Shown here piece by piece: positions 1 to 6,807 of a DNA stretch of 16,133 bases. Origin of the DNA: an uncultured Lachnospiraceae bacterium (GTDB lineage: Bacteria > Bacillota_A > Clostridia > Lachnospirales > Lachnospiraceae); assembly GCA_910585855.1 (NCBI GenBank), contig CAJUGZ010000063.1:1-16133 (forward strand), read 5' to 3'. A program made the translations under genes and the position numbers. Numbering within the stretch: position 1 is the stretch's first letter; each line of letters starts with the position of its first letter. The notes under the pieces were generated by a model. It saw only the letters and a list, made by a program, of their open reading frames with translations. It was not told where the DNA came from and ran no database searches.

Positions 1-55
1 TTGCTTTTTGGAAACCGGAACAGCAGGCTGCCCACCGTTTTCGAATCTGGCGTCC
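1..55 (+). repeat. 55-bp repeat, left copy
   Basis: The first 55 bases are the exact reverse complement of 15908-15962 (55 of 55). The copy ends in GGCGTCC followed by a C-rich run, and has a weak internal dyad (AAACCGG against CCGTTTTC, with CAGCAGGCTG in the middle). The match stops at base 56, and its left end is cut by the window edge, so the true repeat may be longer. It probably belongs to an interspersed intergenic repeat family. No coding function is apparent. Confidence 0.85.
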
Positions 56-80
56 CCCTCCAGCATCCACCTCCCCCTAA

Positions 81-116
81 CACACAAAAACAGACTGGAC
101 TTTTGTATCCAGCCTG
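81..116 (-). terminator. Rho-independent terminator downstream of csp
   Basis: Read on the minus strand, bases 116-91 form a 9-bp stem (CAGGCTGGA / TCCAGTCTG, one G-T pair) with an 8-nt loop, followed by TTTTTGTGTG at 90-81. It lies about 120 nt past the cold-shock stop codon with no other gene between. The remaining sequence from 56 to 236 shows nothing else recognisable. Confidence 0.65.
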
Positions 117-236
117 TAAACATTTGGTTATCATTCATACAAATATCAAAATGGTTTTATCTGTTATTAAAATCCTCTGAACTTGTATTATTCTAATCTG
201 TTTATTTTCTTATGTGGGGCAAATGGGAATTAATTT

Positions 237-446
237 TTATGCAACGCAGACATTGACTGCACGAACCTTTTTGCTGTCCTTTGGATCTGCTTCTGTGTCA
301 AATGTCACTTTCTGTCCTTCCTCTAAAGTCTTAAATCCTTCTTTCTGAATAGCAGAAAAATGTACAAATACATCCCCACCATTATCATCCGTAATAAATC
401 CATAGCCCTTCTCTGAATTAAACCATTTCACTGTACCACTGTTCAT
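237..446 (-). CDS. Cold-shock domain protein, CspA family
   Basis: This 69-residue protein is a complete single cold-shock domain. Such proteins are small OB-fold nucleic-acid binders that melt mRNA structure and act as RNA chaperones in the cytoplasm. RNP1 (KGYGFI, residues 13-18) and RNP2 (VFVHF, residues 26-30) are both present with the aromatic residues intact, as are the N-terminal GTVKWFN and the C-terminal KVRAVNV strand. Family length is 65-70 residues, so the gene is full length. The start is set by GGAGG at 460-456, nine bases before the ATG. It is monocistronic, with its own terminator downstream and a candidate promoter about 180 nt upstream. The name is certain at family level, but which paralogue it is cannot be told. 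Confidence 0.96.
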   Translation of the reverse strand: MNSGTVKWFNSEKGYGFITDDNGGDVFVHFSAIQKEGFKTLEEGQKVTFDTEADPKDSKKVRAVNVCVA

Positions 447-622
447 ATGCCAGTACCTCCATTTTCATATTTGCAACAGTTTTTGAATCTTTCCCCTCTT
501 TTCGATATAACACTTCTCTTCCAGCTATATAAAAAGATCTTTTTTTCTCTTATAAAAAGAAATGCATATGCAAATCCAAAAAAACTTGCATACACATGGA
601 TGAAAAGTTCAATTTGATTACA
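447..622 (-). promoter_or_regulatory. Long 5' leader of the cold-shock gene
   Basis: If the promoter at 628-656 is used, the csp mRNA carries a leader of roughly 175 nt. Cold-shock mRNAs often have long, temperature-responsive leaders. The stretch is AT-rich, has a 10-bp palindrome (TGCATATGCA) near 560-570 and ends in the GGAGG ribosome binding site. No ORF with a plausible start is seen. No specific thermosensor fold could be verified by eye. Confidence 0.4.
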
Positions 623-627
623 AAATT

Positions 628-656
628 ATCGTATCATATTTACTATAAAAAGTCAA
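628..656 (-). promoter_or_regulatory. Candidate sigma-A promoter for csp
   Basis: The minus strand shows a -35 TTGACT (656-651), a 17-nt spacer and a -10 TACGAT (633-628). It points at the cold-shock gene. No better -35/-10 pair was found between it and the start codon. Confidence 0.5.
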
Positions 657-823
657 TGAAAAAATCACTAATTTGTAACCAAATTTCTAGTTCTATTTTG
701 TCTATCTATACGGTTTTTCAACAAATTTTTATTTACTATTTTCTTCTAAAAAATATCTGGAAAAAGATTACAATTATTCCATATTTTAACTGTAAATAAA
801 TGGATTTCTGTCATTAAAATTGC

Positions 824-1494
824 TCAATCACCAGAAACAATAGGGGTAGCCATTGAAGTACCGCTCTTTCTTATATAATAAAAATTTCCCTCTGTCTGAA
901 CTGGTATATTTTTTCCTACCCGCCTGCAGGAGCAGATATTTGAACCAGGTGCTACCAAATCTGGTTTAATAATACATGAAAAATTAGGTCCTCTTCCAGA
1001 ATAGTCTGTATTGTCACTTCCTTCCGAAGAACCAACTGTAATTACCTTTCGACTGATACCCGGCGTAGTGACGGAATTTGCTTTCGGTCCATTATTTCCG
1101 GCAGCTACACAGACCACCATTCCACTGTCCCAAATCTGATTTACCGCCCGAATCAATTCCGAATTTTCTCCTATCTCTTCCTTTTCGATTGTTCCTACTG
1201 ATATATTGACAATTTGAATATGATAGCGTTCCCGATTCAGCAAGATCCAGTCCAATGCTCTCATCAACGTAGGAATATTTCCATTTCCTCTAAAATCCAA
1301 TACCTTTAAAGCAATAATATCTGCCTCCGGCGCAATTCCGCAATACAGACCATTTGACATTCTGCCGCTTCCTGCCGCAATCCCCGCAATATGTGTTCCA
1401 TGTCCATAATCATCATACATCCAACTTCTGTAATTTATAAAATCTCGAAATGCCAAAATTCGATTGTCAAAATCTGGATGACTGGTAATCCCCT
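824..1494 (-). pseudogene. S8 subtilase fragment, interrupted by the recombinase element
   Basis: This is the middle and C-terminal part of a subtilisin-like serine peptidase. The catalytic His (YGHGTHIAG), the oxyanion Asn region (CVAAGNNGP) and the catalytic Ser (SGTSMATP) are all present. Homology starts abruptly at GITSHPDF. The expected preceding block with the catalytic Asp (normally like VAVLDTG) is absent and is replaced by the 3' end of a serine recombinase gene only about 20 bp away. At the other end the frame stops right after MATPIVSG, at TGA, some 45 residues short of a usual end. In-frame codons beyond the stop read AILM..., which could be the decayed final helix. An ATG at 1555, inside the recombinase gene, opens the frame but is unlikely to be a native start. 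No signal peptide is visible. Best read as a non-functional remnant of the integration target. Confidence 0.85.
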
Positions 1495-1511
1495 CTGCTG
1501 ATAAGAAATTG

Positions 1512-3017
1512 CTACAAATCTTCCTCTTTTTCTGGTTTTTGAAAATCCCAAACAACCACTATCTTTTTCCCCTCAAATACCAAAATCCTTTTAATAAAAT
1601 TTTCTGCTGCTTCCAGAAAATTTTCTTCTCTTTTTTGCTCACTTTCTTTTAAAATATTTTTTATTATATGATACCTTTTTTCCACATTTTTCTGAGTATT
1701 TTTTCTCTTTTTTATCTGATATTTCTGTTCAAAATATTCCTCCTTTTTTATCATTCCAAAGAGATATTTTTTATAACAAATCTCTTCCTTTATTTCCCAT
1801 TGAATCCGGTTTTTTTCCACCTTTTTTATCTCTTCTTTCAGTATCTTTATCCGCCTTTTTTTGGCATATTCTTCTAAATTTTTAACCACTTCTATCACCT
1901 GATAAAAAATCATTATCTGCCAAAAAACTTGCCCAATTACCGACACAATTCGATCCATTTCCAATCGTTTTACACAAGATTTACTCTCTGTAATATAACG
2001 AGTTGTACAAGTAAAATATGGTATTTTTATATTTCTTCTCTGCAATTTTCTTTGACAAGTTCCGCACAAAATTTTCCCCTTTAATGGATATAAGTTCCCC
2101 TGTATTTTTTCTCTTTTTTTATTAAATCGGCTCTGTACTTCTTCAAACTGCTCTTTTTCTATAATTGCCAGATGTTTATAAATTACCTGATTCCATTCCT
2201 CTTTCGCCCTTTGAATACTTCTTTCCCCAACCTTCTTTTTTTCATATTTATTATAAACTATCACTCCTATATAAAATGAATTTTTTAAGATCTGCCAGAC
2301 CGTACTGGCTCTCCAAAGTACACCAGAAGCACCCTCTGCTGTCTGAGTAGAAATTCCTTTCTGATTTAACAATTTCGCTATTTCATACAAACTCTTCCCC
2401 TGCAGTGCAAGAGAAAATATCATTTGAACAACTTCTGCTTCCTCTTTACAAATCTCTATCCCATACGGATTTCCCATACCCTTTTTCTCCCCATATCTAT
2501 ATCCATAAGGCAGACGTGTACAGACAGAATATCCCTTCTCTTTCCTTGCTCTAAAAGAAGATATCACCTTAACCGACAAATCCTTACTATACCAGTCATA
2601 CAATAAATTTTGAAATATCACTTCCAAATTTAGCCCCAATTCTCCCCCATTTTCACTGTCATATCCATCATTAAGCGAAATAAAACGTACTCCTAAAAAA
2701 GGAAATATCTGTTCTAAATAAGTTCCAAGCTCTATATAATCTCTTGAAAATCTAGAAAAATCCTTTACAACAATACAAGAAACCATTCCTTCTTTCACCT
2801 GTTCTAAAAGCTGCATCCATGCTGGGCGATTCCTATATAATCCACTATAACCGTCATCTGAAAACTCTAAAATATCGCACTCGTCCCATTCCCTTTGATT
2901 TTGAATAAATTCAAGCAGCAGACTGCGCTGATTTTGAATACTGCTGCTCTCTCTCTCCTCTTTATCCCCCTTTGAAACCCGAAGATAAATTGCAACTCCA
3001 TTCCGTTTTTTATTCAT
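1512..3017 (-). CDS. Large serine recombinase, third gene of the tandem trio
   Basis: This 501-residue TnpX/integrase-type serine recombinase would cut and rejoin DNA at attachment sites through a phosphoserine link. The N-terminal resolvase domain (about 1-150) starts VAIYLRVS with the nucleophile at Ser15, and carries the conserved arginines in VVKDFSRFSR. A recombinase domain follows (about 165-270, with PYGYRYG and the LYEIAKLLNQKG helix), then a zinc ribbon (CGTC ... C ... C, near 315-345) and a Lys/Glu-rich coiled coil to about 480. Length and domains are intact. The start has AAGGTAAG upstream and lies 42 nt after the stop of the preceding recombinase, so the genes should be co-transcribed. 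The stop is only about 20 bp from the subtilase junction, the usual position of an integrase next to its att site. No promoter of its own was seen. Confidence 0.95.
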   Translation of the reverse strand: MNKKRNGVAIYLRVSKGDKEERESSSIQNQRSLLLEFIQNQREWDECDILEFSDDGYSGLYRNRPAWMQLLEQVKEGMVSCIVVKDFSRFSRDYIELGTYLEQIFPFLGVRFISLNDGYDSENGGELGLNLEVIFQNLLYDWYSKDLSVKVISSFRARKEKGYSVCTRLPYGYRYGEKKGMGNPYGIEICKEEAEVVQMIFSLALQGKSLYEIAKLLNQKGISTQTAEGASGVLWRASTVWQILKNSFYIGVIVYNKYEKKKVGERSIQRAKEEWNQVIYKHLAIIEKEQFEEVQSRFNKKREKIQGNLYPLKGKILCGTCQRKLQRRNIKIPYFTCTTRYITESKSCVKRLEMDRIVSVIGQVFWQIMIFYQVIEVVKNLEEYAKKRRIKILKEEIKKVEKNRIQWEIKEEICYKKYLFGMIKKEEYFEQKYQIKKRKNTQKNVEKRYHIIKNILKESEQKREENFLEAAENFIKRILVFEGKKIVVVWDFQKPEKEEDL

Positions 3018-3059
3018 CCATAACCCTTACCTTTCTTTTCTTCCCAAAAAAATTATATC

Positions 3060-4541
3060 CTAACATCTTCTAATATTAAGTCGAATCAAAATCCGCTTTT
3101 CACTAAATAATTCTACCCTTTTTATAATTAATAAAAAAAAGAACGGATCTTGAATCTGCTCCATCTGTCCCTCTGCTATTTTTTCCATCCATTTTATCAA
3201 TTCTATTTGTTGTTCTTCCATCTTTTGCTGCCTCTGCAAAATCTTTTGTTTCTTTCTTTCCAATCTTTTTATTTTTTCTTTTTGAATTTGCTTTTTTATA
3301 AAAAACTCCTCTTTTAAGATTCTTTGCAGTTGATAATCCATATACCGTTTATTTATTATCTGTTCTGCTGCCATTATCTGCTGCTTTATTCGCTTTCTTT
3401 CTGCTTTCTGTTTTTTTCTCTGTTTTATTATATAATTTTCAATATATTTTTCTAATTCTCTTTTTTCTGTACTGCCAAATGCAAGTAATGCTTTTTCCTG
3501 TAATAAATGTTCAAATAATATTTTAATATAAAAAGATAAATTCTGCTCTGTTATTTGCTTTTTTTTGCATCGAAACCTATCTATTCTTCCTGCCTGTGCG
3601 CAATAAAAAATTCCCTGCTTTAAATCCTTTCGAAACGCCAATTTTTTGCCGCAGTCCCCACAATAACAGTCTAAACTAAGCGGCTTTGTTTTCCAATAAC
3701 TCTGTTCCGTTTTTCTGTTTTTTAAATCTTTTACAGCATCTTTCTGTTTTAAGATACCTTCTTTCTGATGCATCAAAAGCAATCGATTTAATACCTGCCA
3801 AATACTTCCCCTCTGCCATTCAAAAAGGGGTTCTTCCCCTGTACAATAGATATGTCCTGTACGCCTGTAATCAGAAGGGCGATGCACCTGATTTTGATAA
3901 AGCCAAACCGCAATTTCCCTCTGATTTTTTCCTTCCAAAAACATCTGGAGCATCTTTTCTGCCACTGGAAAAGCATCATCTTGGATAAGCACTCTCTTTC
4001 CTTCTCTGCTTTCGATTTTATAGCCATAAGGGGCTTTGCTTCCGAGATAGTTCCCCTGTTCCTGGCAAAATTGCTTTACTTCTTTTACTTTTTGTGCTGT
4101 ATCGTTTACATATATCTCATTGATTAAATTTTTTATATTTCTATCCAATCTATTTTTCTCTTGGTGTAAACTATCAAATTCATCTGTAATCGAAATAAAG
4201 CGCACACCCAAAAAAGGAAAAATTTTATCAATATAATTTTCTACCTCAATATAGTTTCTTCCAAATCTAGAAAAATCTTTTACTATGATACAGTTTACTC
4301 TTTTCTCTCGAATATCCTCCATTAATTTTAAAAATCCGTTTCTTTTAAAATGTGTTCCGCTTTCTCCTAAATCAATATAGCAATTATATAATTTCATTCC
4401 TTCCTGCTGTGTTAAGTATGCCTTTGCTGCTGCAATCTGTGATGCAATCGACTCCCTTTTTATTCTATGATCGACAGAAAGTCTTGCATAGATTCCAACG
4501 GAATAAATCTGCTTTTTTCTGTCTGATTCTTTTTCTTTCAT
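3060..4541 (-). CDS. Large serine recombinase, second gene of the tandem trio
   Basis: This 493-residue protein has the same fold as its neighbours. The resolvase domain contains GIYARLS with Ser22 as nucleophile, and the IIVKDFSRFGRNYIE active-site helix. A shortened recombinase domain (PYGYKI near residue 170) follows, then a zinc ribbon (CYCGDCGKKL ... YC ... C) and a long, highly charged coiled coil. The stretch usually reading DDGYSG is changed to DLGESG, so it is the most divergent of the three. The ATG directly follows the TAA of the upstream recombinase (TAAATG), which suggests translational coupling by termination and reinitiation. The coding sequence is strikingly rich in A/T homopolymer runs. 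With the catalytic Ser kept it could be active, possibly only as a partner of the other two. Confidence 0.94.
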   Translation of the reverse strand: MKEKESDRKKQIYSVGIYARLSVDHRIKRESIASQIAAAKAYLTQQEGMKLYNCYIDLGESGTHFKRNGFLKLMEDIREKRVNCIIVKDFSRFGRNYIEVENYIDKIFPFLGVRFISITDEFDSLHQEKNRLDRNIKNLINEIYVNDTAQKVKEVKQFCQEQGNYLGSKAPYGYKIESREGKRVLIQDDAFPVAEKMLQMFLEGKNQREIAVWLYQNQVHRPSDYRRTGHIYCTGEEPLFEWQRGSIWQVLNRLLLMHQKEGILKQKDAVKDLKNRKTEQSYWKTKPLSLDCYCGDCGKKLAFRKDLKQGIFYCAQAGRIDRFRCKKKQITEQNLSFYIKILFEHLLQEKALLAFGSTEKRELEKYIENYIIKQRKKQKAERKRIKQQIMAAEQIINKRYMDYQLQRILKEEFFIKKQIQKEKIKRLERKKQKILQRQQKMEEQQIELIKWMEKIAEGQMEQIQDPFFFLLIIKRVELFSEKRILIRLNIRRC

Positions 4542-5930
4542 TTATGCTTTATATTTCTCCCCATTATTTAAAATAATACAAAAACTGCCTCCTTCTTCTA
4601 CCTCAATCCGTTTTATAATAAAAAACGTTTGTTTTCTCTCTATCAATTCGGTAAAATCCTCTTCTATTTTCGAATTTTCCTGTTTTATAATGGCTTCCTC
4701 TATCCCTTTTTCCTGCCGCTTCCAAATCTGAAAAAAAGAATCTGCTTCCTCTTTTGTTAAAACTCCATTTACTTGGCTTTCTTCTAAACTAGCATATAGT
4801 TTCTGATAGCTTTTCTTATAGATTTTTAATTTCTCCAATTCTTCTTCTAATATTTTTTCCCTTTCCTTCTGATCTGTCTGCCATACAGATTCCGTTGTTT
4901 TCTGTTGTTTCTCCACCTTTAATATTTGTTTTACTGCTTGATTTACCTGCTCTTCTAATATATCCTCTTCTATACTATGCCGACTGCATCCAAGACCTTT
5001 ATTTTTTGTCGAACAAATATAAAATACTCTTTCCCGCCCTTTATAACGATTTACCCGGCGAATCAGCGGTTTTTTGCAATCCGCACAAAACAAAAGTCCT
5101 GTAAAAGGATATATTTTATTTGTATCCTTTTTCATTCGTACCGGCATACAAAGCAACCTCTGTACCATATCATACTCTGTTTTCGTCACAATCGCTTCAT
5201 GACAGTCAAAACATCTAATCCACTCTTCCTTTTTTTTAGAAATCGACTGCTTTACTTTATAACTAATCCGTTCTTTTTTTCCCTGTACCAGTGTTCCTGT
5301 ATAAGTTTCATTCTCCAAAATCCGTTTTACTGATGCAGCAGACCACTTTGCACAACCCTCTAAACCAAATCCTGTAAAATAATTTTCTTTATTAAGCCGT
5401 TTATATTCCATTGGCGATAAAATCCCTTTTTGATTTAATTGATCTGCTATTGCAAGCATACTCCAACCAGCCAGTTTCCATTGATAAATTTTTTTTACAA
5501 TCTCTGCCGCATAGGAATCTTTTACCAGACGATGAGGATCTTTTTCCGATTTTCGATAACCATAAATAGAAAAAGCCCCTATAAACTCCCCTTTCTCCCA
5601 TTTTACCCGCTGACAGCTTCTTACTTTTTGAGAAATATCCCGACAATAAGAATCATTGATAAAATTTTTAATTGGCAGCAGGAAAGAAGTTTCACTATCT
5701 GCTGCCGTCTTACTGTCATATCGATCCGAAACAGCAATAAAACGCACACCCAAAGCCGGAAATATTCTTTGAATCCATCTTCCGGTTTCTATATAATCAC
5801 GTCCAAATCTCGATAAATCTTTTACAATAATACAGTTTACTCTCTTTAAAGAAATATCCTCCATCATTCTTTCAAACTCTGGTCTTTGAAAATCCATTCC
5901 TGAATATCCGTCATCTATGTAAATGGTATC
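4542..5930 (-). pseudogene. Large serine recombinase, first gene of the trio, 5' end missing
   Basis: About 460 residues of a recombinase of the DGYSG / VKDLSRFGRDYIETG type are preserved: the C-terminal half of the resolvase domain, the recombinase domain (YGYRKSEKDP, LNQKGILSP), a zinc ribbon (CADCKKP ... C ... C) and a coiled coil. Homology begins at about YIDDGYSG (near 5921). The first 45-55 residues, which hold the Y-x-R-x-S catalytic serine, are missing. The open frame runs on to an ATG at 5987, but those extra residues come from a 26-bp tandem repeat and have no ribosome binding site. Without the serine the product cannot recombine DNA. A fragment that looks like the missing N-terminus lies at 10985-11152 on the same strand. 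The 3' end and its TAAATG coupling to the next recombinase are intact. Confidence 0.88.
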
Positions 5931-5940
5931 TTTGATACAA
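5917..5940 (+). repeat. Left imperfect inverted repeat at the recombinase breakpoint
   Basis: Aligned without gaps to the reverse complement of 10967-10990, this matches 19 of 24 bases, including an exact 10-bp core TTTGATACAA (5931-5940). The core overlaps a perfect palindrome GTATC-TTT-GATAC (5926-5938). It sits exactly where homology of the truncated recombinase begins. Confidence 0.5.
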
Positions 5941-5991
5941 TTCAATTTTGCCCCACAAAGAAAAAATTCAATTTTTTGACCACACAAAAAG
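5941..5991 (+). repeat. Two imperfect tandem copies of a 26-bp unit
   Basis: Copies at 5941-5966 and 5967-5991 both start TTCAATTTT, then have a CCCCACA or GACCACACA block and an A-run. They follow directly on the left inverted repeat at the recombinase breakpoint, so they could be protein-binding sites or slippage products. The next 130 bases (5992-6120) are AT-rich with no supported gene. A possible minus-strand -10 TATAAT lies at 6051-6046, without a convincing -35. Confidence 0.45.
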
Positions 5992-6135
5992 TAATCGAAT
6001 CTAGAAAAATTGGAAATTTAATGAAATTAGAAATGCATTACGATTATTATAAACCAGAAGGTAATCTCTTACTTTGGCAAACCGCACTTCGCACCACAGC
6101 GAACATTTTACTATTTTTTCGGTCTGGAGTACACA

Positions 6136-6258
6136 GCCGAAATCCCAAGGGAGTGCTATGCATGATCATCATTTCCCATCGGCACTTAGGCACGGTATTG
6201 CTGTGTTTTCGTGCCTTATGTGTACGCTATGAAAATAACACTCCCTTGGGATTTCGGC
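6136..6258. repeat. Long-armed hairpin element (20-bp perfect inverted repeat)
   Basis: Bases 6136-6155 (GCCGAAATCCCAAGGGAGTG) and 6239-6258 are perfect reverse complements separated by 83 nt. A nested stem AGGCACG / CGTGCCT lies in the middle. It starts 27 bp past the EIIA stop. Neither strand has a U-run after the stem, so it is not a standard terminator. It may instead stabilise the mRNA 3' end, or be a MITE-like interspersed repeat. The right arm continues into GGCGTCC, a motif shared with the other repeats in this window. Confidence 0.8.
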
Positions 6259-6284
6259 GTCCTTCTCTTTCGAAATCTTCCCTC

Positions 6285-6782
6285 CTACTTACTAATACGC
6301 AAAACAGCCTCCCCCGGCGAAACTGTACCAGAAGCCACCGCAGCCACATCACTAAAATCACTGGAATTTGTCACAGCCATAATAACTGTATCCGCATAGC
6401 CAGCAGCACGAATCTTTTCTAAATCCATTGTCAGCAGCAGATCTCCTTTTTTCACCTGCTGCCCCATCTGAACTGCATTTGAGAAGCCATCTCCACCCAT
6501 TTCTACCGTATCCACTCCTACATGGATTAAAATCTCAATACCATTAGCCTCCATACCAACCGCATGAAGTGTATCTGTCAACTGACTGATAACACCATCC
6601 ACCGGTGCATAAACAGAACCTTCACTAGGAGTAACCCCACAGCAAACACCCATAATTCCCTGAGAAAAAACTTCATCAGGAACTTGTGACATAGGAACAA
6701 ACTCTCCTTTAGCCGGTGCATCCAAAGTCACTGCCTCCGGCTGGGGTGCATCTTTCGCTTTCAAAAAACCAAATAAACCCAT
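6285..6782 (-). CDS. PTS EIIA component, glucose (Crr) type
   Basis: This 165-residue cytoplasmic protein takes phosphate from HPr and passes it to an EIIB domain. The whole EIIA-Glc fold is present: GSVYAPVDG (about 55-63), the first active-site histidine in TLHAVG (His73), the phosphorylated histidine in ILIHVGVDTV (His87), then VKKGDLLLTMD and the GEAVLRI end. The start is set by GAGGTAGG shortly before the ATG. It is the last gene of the operon, 25 nt after the glycosidase, and should phosphorylate the EIICB of the same operon, which lacks an EIIA domain. It might also act in regulation, as Crr does, but nothing here shows that. The long-armed hairpin follows its stop. Confidence 0.93.
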   Translation of the reverse strand: MGLFGFLKAKDAPQPEAVTLDAPAKGEFVPMSQVPDEVFSQGIMGVCCGVTPSEGSVYAPVDGVISQLTDTLHAVGMEANGIEILIHVGVDTVEMGGDGFSNAVQMGQQVKKGDLLLTMDLEKIRAAGYADTVIMAVTNSSDFSDVAAVASGTVSPGEAVLRISK

Positions 6783-6807
6783 TCTATTACCTACCTCACT
6801 TTCTAGT

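Larger units (their letters stand above)
1495..5930 (-). mobile_element. Remnant of a serine-recombinase integrative element
   Basis: Three large serine recombinases lie head to tail on the minus strand, an arrangement seen on some clostridial integrative or mobilisable elements. The downstream boundary falls inside an S8 peptidase gene near 1494, which would be one attachment junction. The upstream boundary is not preserved: the first recombinase is cut at about 5921, and only its likely 5' part is found, about 5 kb away. No relaxase, conjugation, phage or cargo gene lies within, so this is either a minimal or a decayed element. The segment is clearly more AT-rich than the PTS genes beside it. 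Confidence 0.5.

Noticed and set aside
812..1510. AGCAATTT near both ends of the subtilase fragment, as if an att core
   Set aside because: Only 8 bp in AT-rich DNA, and the copies have the same orientation relative to the fragment in a way that does not fit element arms.
3686..4127. Open frames antisense to, and overlapping, the second recombinase
   Set aside because: They are shadows of the recombinase gene; composition and lack of start signals do not support coding.
205..5966. TTTGCCCCACA plus an AAGAAAA run shared between the csp 3' flank (minus strand, about 228-205) and the tandem repeat at 5947-5966
   Set aside because: 11-bp matches are expected by chance in 16 kb, and the extension is only A-rich sequence.
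5976..6422. A 148-codon plus-strand frame across the hairpin repeat
   Set aside because: It reads through the inverted repeat and over the antisense of EIIA, has no ribosome binding site and shows no protein features.
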